Made by a program: the position numbers and the translations under genes. From the NCBI GenBank assembly GCA_022767125.1, contig JALEPZ010000026.1:1-64000 (forward strand): a stretch of 64,000 nt of DNA, given 5' to 3'. The DNA comes from Phocaeicola plebeius (GTDB lineage: Bacteria; Bacteroidota; Bacteroidia; Bacteroidales; Bacteroidaceae). The notes beneath the pieces are model-generated. The model was not told the origin of the DNA. It saw only the letters and a list, made by a program, of their open reading frames with translations, and ran no database searches. Below, piece after piece: positions 59,802-64,000 of the stretch. Position 1 is the first letter of the stretch; each line of letters begins with the position of its first letter.

Positions 59802-61031
59802 TTATTCTACATTATCGGTTTTCGGATGCAGGCAATACAGCTGCACGGCCAGGGCCACGGCCACTACGGCAGCCAGCATCGCAAAGCCCAGACCCAGGTC
59901 GCCGTTGTCGCTCCAGGTGCCCAGCAGATAGGTGATGAAAGCACCCGCAAACACGCCGACCATGTTCATCACCCCGTAGGCCGTGGCCCGCTGGCGCGAC
60001 GAAACAAACTGGCAGAGGATGGGCATGTTGTTGGCATCGAACATGCCGAAGCCGATGCCGAACAGCAGGCCGGCGGTGACGATGGCAAAGACATTATGCC
60101 CGAAGCCCAGCAGCAGCAGCGAGGGGATGGTCAGCCCCAGGCCGATGGCACCGGTATAGACGCGGCCCCGCAGGTTCTTCTGCGCCCAGCGGTCGGAGAG
60201 GGCCCCGCCGGCCAGTACGCCGATGAACGACGAAAGGGCGATGGTGATGGTCGACAGCGGTCCGGCTTCGGCCATCGGCATTCCCAGGTTCTCCGAGAAG
60301 AGGGTAGGCAGCCAGTTCTTGGTGGCCCATCCCGGCAGGCTGGGAACGGCAAAATAGAGCAGGATGACCCAGAAGGCGGCGTTGGTGAACAGCGACTTCA
60401 GGCTCGTGCCCACGCTTTCCTTCTGCACGGGCTTCGGCTTCTCCGTCGGCACGTGCTCGGTCTTCTTGTCGCGCAGGAAGAGCATTAGCACCAGGGCATA
60501 GGCAATGCCGATGATGCCGAACCAGTGGAACGTGGTGTGCCAGGAGAAGGCGGCCGCTACGGTGGCCCCGAAACCGCCTACCGCCTGGCCGGTGTAGAGA
60601 CCGGTCATGTGGATGCCCACGGCGATGGAACGCGACTTTCCGCTATGGTAGTCGGCGATGAGCGACAGGCCCGCAGGGATATACAACGCTTCGCTGACCC
60701 CCATCAGTGAGCGGAGCCAGAACACCTGGTCGAACGTGGTGGCCACTCCCATCAGGTAGGTCACGGCCGACCATACGAACAGGCTGCCCACGATGAGCCA
60801 CTTGCGGTTCAGGCGGTCGGCGATGATGCCCGACACGGGACTCATCAGTCCGTAGATCCATAGGAAGGCGGCCATCAGGTAGCCGAAGTTTTCTGCCGAC
60901 TGCAGTTCCGTGATGTCCATCTGCATGGCGTCTTTCATGGTACTCAGCATCTGCCGGTCCATGTAGTTGAGCAGTGCCACGCCCCATAGGAGGCCGACAA
61001 CTACCCAAGGATAGATTTTGGAATTTTTCAT
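59802..61031 (-). CDS. MFS transporter, probable sialic acid importer (NanT-like)
   Basis: 12-TM ACS-type MFS, LNYMDRQMLSTMKDAMQ; in the nan operon. Confidence 0.85.
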   Translation of the reverse strand: MKNSKIYPWVVVGLLWGVALLNYMDRQMLSTMKDAMQMDITELQSAENFGYLMAAFLWIYGLMSPVSGIIADRLNRKWLIVGSLFVWSAVTYLMGVATTFDQVFWLRSLMGVSEALYIPAGLSLIADYHSGKSRSIAVGIHMTGLYTGQAVGGFGATVAAAFSWHTTFHWFGIIGIAYALVLMLFLRDKKTEHVPTEKPKPVQKESVGTSLKSLFTNAAFWVILLYFAVPSLPGWATKNWLPTLFSENLGMPMAEAGPLSTITIALSSFIGVLAGGALSDRWAQKNLRGRVYTGAIGLGLTIPSLLLLGFGHNVFAIVTAGLLFGIGFGMFDANNMPILCQFVSSRQRATAYGVMNMVGVFAGAFITYLLGTWSDNGDLGLGFAMLAAVVAVALAVQLYCLHPKTDNVE

Positions 61032-61079
61032 GTCTTAGAATTTCAATTAGCAATCGTTTTTTCGAAGGTGCCGGTACGC

Positions 61080-62258
61080 TTATCCCAGCATTTCCTGGCA
61101 CAGCGCATAGGCCTTCACCATCATGCGCGGGATGTGGAACGGACCTTTGAAGATGTTGCCCTTTGCGGGTTGGGCCACACTGCCGTCGCGGTGCAGGTAG
61201 CCGTACCATTCGCCGAACTCATGGTCGGGGAAGTGCGCATACGTCCACTCGCTGATCATCCGGTGGCGTTCCAGGTATTTCTCGTCGCCCGTCAGCTTGT
61301 AGGCATACAGGGTGGCGATGATGGCCTCGGTCTGCGGCCACCAGAACTTCATGTCCTGCGAGTAGTCCTGCGGCGGGAAGTTCTTGCAGTCGCGGAAGTT
61401 GATGATGCCGCCGAACTCCTTGTCCCAGCCCCATTCCCACGACCAGTCGAGGATGGTCAGTGCCAGGTCGGTCAGTTCCTTGTCGCCGCCGCGGTCCATG
61501 GCCACGTCGAAGAGGAACCAGGACGTCTCGATGCAGTGGCCCGGGTTGATGACCCGTCCGTTGATGGTGTCGATAAACTCCCCGTTGGGTCCCACTGTCT
61601 CGAGCAGGGCCTTGAATTCGGGATGGATGAAGTAGGTCTTCAGCGCGTGGAGTGATTCGTCGATCTGTGCGTCCAGTTCCGGGTCGTCGATTGCTTTCTT
61701 GATGCGCGAGGCCACGTTGATCATGATCATCGTGATGGAGTGGCCCTGCATTTCCACGGTGGGCAGATACTTCGGGGCCAGCAGTCCCGGGGTGGCGAGG
61801 AAGCGGCGCATGTCCTTGAAGACGGCCAGTGCCTTCTCGGCATACTCCCGGCAGCCTGTGGCGAGGCTGTATTCGGCCATGGCGATGGCTGCAAAGCTTT
61901 CGCTGAAGATGTAGCGGCGCTTGCGCAGCGGAGTACCGTCGGCCGCCACTTCAAAATACATCCGCCGGTCGGTGTCGAAGCAGTGGGCCTCGATGAAGTC
62001 GAGGGTCGACTTGGCTGCCTCCAGGTATTCCGGCCGTTTCTCTACATGATTATAGGCAAAGCAGCAGGTGAAGGCAAAGCGTCCCTGGAACCATACCGAC
62101 TTGGTGCTGTCCATGAGCTTCCCCTCGCGGTCTACACAGGTGTACACGCCCCCGTGCTCCTTGTCCCATCCGTGTTCCAGCCAGAAGGGGAGGATGTTCT
62201 CTGTCAGGTCCTCCTTATATAAGGAGGACCAGTAGCTGAGGTAATTCTGTTTTTCCAT
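61080..62258 (-). CDS. N-acylglucosamine 2-epimerase family protein (NanE-like)
   Basis: AGE-fold motifs (EHGWDKEHGGVYTCVDREG, RVINPGHCIETSWFLF). Confidence 0.93.
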   Translation of the reverse strand: MEKQNYLSYWSSLYKEDLTENILPFWLEHGWDKEHGGVYTCVDREGKLMDSTKSVWFQGRFAFTCCFAYNHVEKRPEYLEAAKSTLDFIEAHCFDTDRRMYFEVAADGTPLRKRRYIFSESFAAIAMAEYSLATGCREYAEKALAVFKDMRRFLATPGLLAPKYLPTVEMQGHSITMIMINVASRIKKAIDDPELDAQIDESLHALKTYFIHPEFKALLETVGPNGEFIDTINGRVINPGHCIETSWFLFDVAMDRGGDKELTDLALTILDWSWEWGWDKEFGGIINFRDCKNFPPQDYSQDMKFWWPQTEAIIATLYAYKLTGDEKYLERHRMISEWTYAHFPDHEFGEWYGYLHRDGSVAQPAKGNIFKGPFHIPRMMVKAYALCQEMLG

Positions 62259-62274
62259 ATGCCTTTCTCCGGTA

Positions 62275-63192
62275 TTAGAATTGGTTGCAGCGTCCGAAGA
62301 AGCCGATGGCCTCCAGTTCGGCCTTCATGCGGGCCTCCTCTTCGTCGGTCATGTTCTGGAACGGCGTGCGGTTCTTGCCCAGGTCCAGTCCGATGAGCTT
62401 CATGATACGCTTGCCGCCCACGATGTTGCCGCGGAAGTGGCAGATTACGTTGATGACCTCCTGCGAGAAGTTCTGCAGTTCGCGTGCCTTTTCCAGGTCA
62501 CCGGCCTTCCAGGCCTCGATGATGCCCGTCAGGCAACGGCCGTTATAGTTGGTCGTTCCGCCGATGCCGCCCTGTGCGCCACCCATGGCGAGGCTGGGCA
62601 GGATGGTTTCGTCCTGACCGTGCAACATGTCGAACTTGCCGTTCTTGTAGAGGCGGCACTGGTTGTATTCGTAGATGCTTTCAAAGGTGTACTTGATGCC
62701 TGCAAAGTTCGGGATCCGTCCGTCCACGGCTTTCAGCAGCTCCACCATCGGGAGGAAGGCGCCGTTGAAGGCGGGGATATGATAATAGTAGAACGGCAGT
62801 TCGGGAGCGCCGGCAGCGATTTCCTCGCAATATTTCACCAGCTCTTCGATGCGTCCGATCTTCGGGAAGGGAGGAGCCATGGCACCGATGCCCCATGCTC
62901 CGATCTTTTGGGCATGTTCGGCCAGCATCTTGCTGGCTTTCACGCAGCAGCTGCCCACATGGACAATCACCTTGAAGCCTTCGGGGGCCACTTCCATCCA
63001 GCGTTCGGCCAGGCGCATACGTTCTTCTTCGGTCAGCATGTAGCCTTCGCCCGAAGACCCGTTGATGAACACACCTTTCAGGCCGTTCTTGGCCAACATC
63101 TTTGCATAAGCCTCGATGGGTTCGAGGTTGACTTCTCCATTTTCATAAAAAGGAGTAAAGGGAGCGTCGATAAGTCCGATTATCTTTTCCAT
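62275..63192 (-). CDS. nanA: N-acetylneuraminate lyase
   Basis: GLKGVFINGSSGEGYMLTEEERM, FYYYHIPAFNG, FAGIKYTF (Schiff-base Lys). Confidence 0.94.
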   Translation of the reverse strand: MEKIIGLIDAPFTPFYENGEVNLEPIEAYAKMLAKNGLKGVFINGSSGEGYMLTEEERMRLAERWMEVAPEGFKVIVHVGSCCVKASKMLAEHAQKIGAWGIGAMAPPFPKIGRIEELVKYCEEIAAGAPELPFYYYHIPAFNGAFLPMVELLKAVDGRIPNFAGIKYTFESIYEYNQCRLYKNGKFDMLHGQDETILPSLAMGGAQGGIGGTTNYNGRCLTGIIEAWKAGDLEKARELQNFSQEVINVICHFRGNIVGGKRIMKLIGLDLGKNRTPFQNMTDEEEARMKAELEAIGFFGRCNQF

Positions 63193-63232
63193 AATTCCAT
63201 AGATTTTTTTAAATGGTTAATAAATTATGCGG

Positions 63233-63240
63233 CAAATATA
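63233..63240 (-). promoter_or_regulatory. -7 box (TATATTTG) for the nan operon
   Basis: caaatata with a TTTG -33-like element 18 nt upstream. Confidence 0.55.
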
Positions 63241-63493
63241 CGGATTTGTTTTGTAATACAAAGCGAACAGGTCGCTTTTTTTTGAAAAAAACTTTGCATG
63301 TCCCTTTTCCCGCATCGTCTTCGTGACAAATGACATTCCCCGTTGCCCATATGCTACTGTTCACCGAACGGATTGACAAGTCTGCAGGCTGTTTATAGTG
63401 AACGTTGGCTTAGCTTTATTCTTGTTCACCAATGGGCTTTGGATGGTCGGAACATTATGACCAGCAAAAGTATGGAATCTCGCGGATTATTTC

Positions 63494-63501
63494 TATATTT
63501 G
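63494..63501 (+). promoter_or_regulatory. -7 box (tatatttg)
   Basis: TAnnTTTG upstream of ATG 63543. Confidence 0.45.
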
Positions 63502-63542
63502 CGGGAGAGAACGGAAGTGGAACCTTTAATAAACGTTGGACG

Positions 63543-64000
63543 ATGAAATACCCGATAGGCATACAGAGTTTTGAACAGATTATCCGCGAAGGATATGTAT
63601 ATGTAGATAAGACAGAGTTGGTGTACCGCATGGTCACTGAAGGAAAAATCTATTTCCTGAGTCGCCCCCGCCGGTTCGGCAAGAGCCTGCTGGTCTCTAC
63701 ATTGGAGAACTATTTCCTGGGCCGGAAAGAACTGTTCAAAGGGCTGGCGATGGAGCGGCTGGAGACGGAATGGAAGCAGTACCCCGTGTTCCATATCGAC
63801 TTCAACGGCGGGAACTTCGAGAAGGACGGCGAACTGGAAAGGCGGATAGAAGGTTACATCGACGACTGGGAACTTCTCTACGGCAGCCATCCGCACAAGC
63901 GGACAATGGGTGAGCGCTTCGCCTACGTGCTGCAGCAGGCGCACGAGCAGACGGGCCGGCGGGCGGTGGTGCTGATTGACGAGTACGACAAGCCGCTGCT
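63543..64000 (+). CDS. AAA-ATPase-like protein (AAA-ATPase_like/DUF1703 family), truncated at window end
   Basis: MKYPIGIQSFEQIIREGYVYVDKTELVYRMV...YFLSRPRRFGKSLLVSTLENYF...VVLIDEYDKPLL; open to the last base. Confidence 0.9.
   Translation, partial: MKYPIGIQSFEQIIREGYVYVDKTELVYRMVTEGKIYFLSRPRRFGKSLLVSTLENYFLGRKELFKGLAMERLETEWKQYPVFHIDFNGGNFEKDGELERRIEGYIDDWELLYGSHPHKRTMGERFAYVLQQAHEQTGRRAVVLIDEYDKPL

Overview
64 kb of a Bacteroidetes chromosome (Bacteroides/Phocaeicola-like: SusC/SusD pair, hybrid two-component regulator, TAnnTTTG -7 promoter boxes). Most of it is ordinary core genome: clpB, ABC-F, M13 peptidase, tdh-kbl, radical SAM, FprA flavoprotein, Sua5/YrdC, MscS, PIF1-type helicase, ACT/UPF0210, NUDIX, Fe-ADH, DUF349, mgtE, rsmA, pepD, mltG, ECF sigma. 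Accessory modules are: (i) a levan/fructan-type PUL (HTCS with a periplasmic sugar-binding domain, SusC, SusD, DUF4960-like lipoprotein, GH32-like lipoprotein) at 16.3-27.4 kb; (ii) a LacI/GPH-MFS/Zn-ADH/outer-membrane-protein locus at 27.6-32.1 kb; (iii) a histidine kinase/REC-Fis regulator divergent from a LolD/MacB-like ABC exporter, with a perfect 19-bp inverted repeat between them; (iv) an SMC/OLD-type ATPase plus DUF4435 (TOPRIM-like) pair resembling the PARIS/OLD anti-phage architecture, next to a tiny helicase-associated-domain ORF; (v) a sialic-acid scavenging operon (nanA-nanE-transporter-sialidase-GH20). The least explained DNA is the ~1.7 kb gene-poor island at 38.8-40.6 kb. It carries a 70-bp AT-only palindrome bracketed by inverted copies of a 37-bp repeat, followed by four more direct copies spaced 54/64/64 bp. 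Dispersed hairpin repeats and minisatellites occur elsewhere. All identifications come from reading motifs and from family knowledge; no database search was run.
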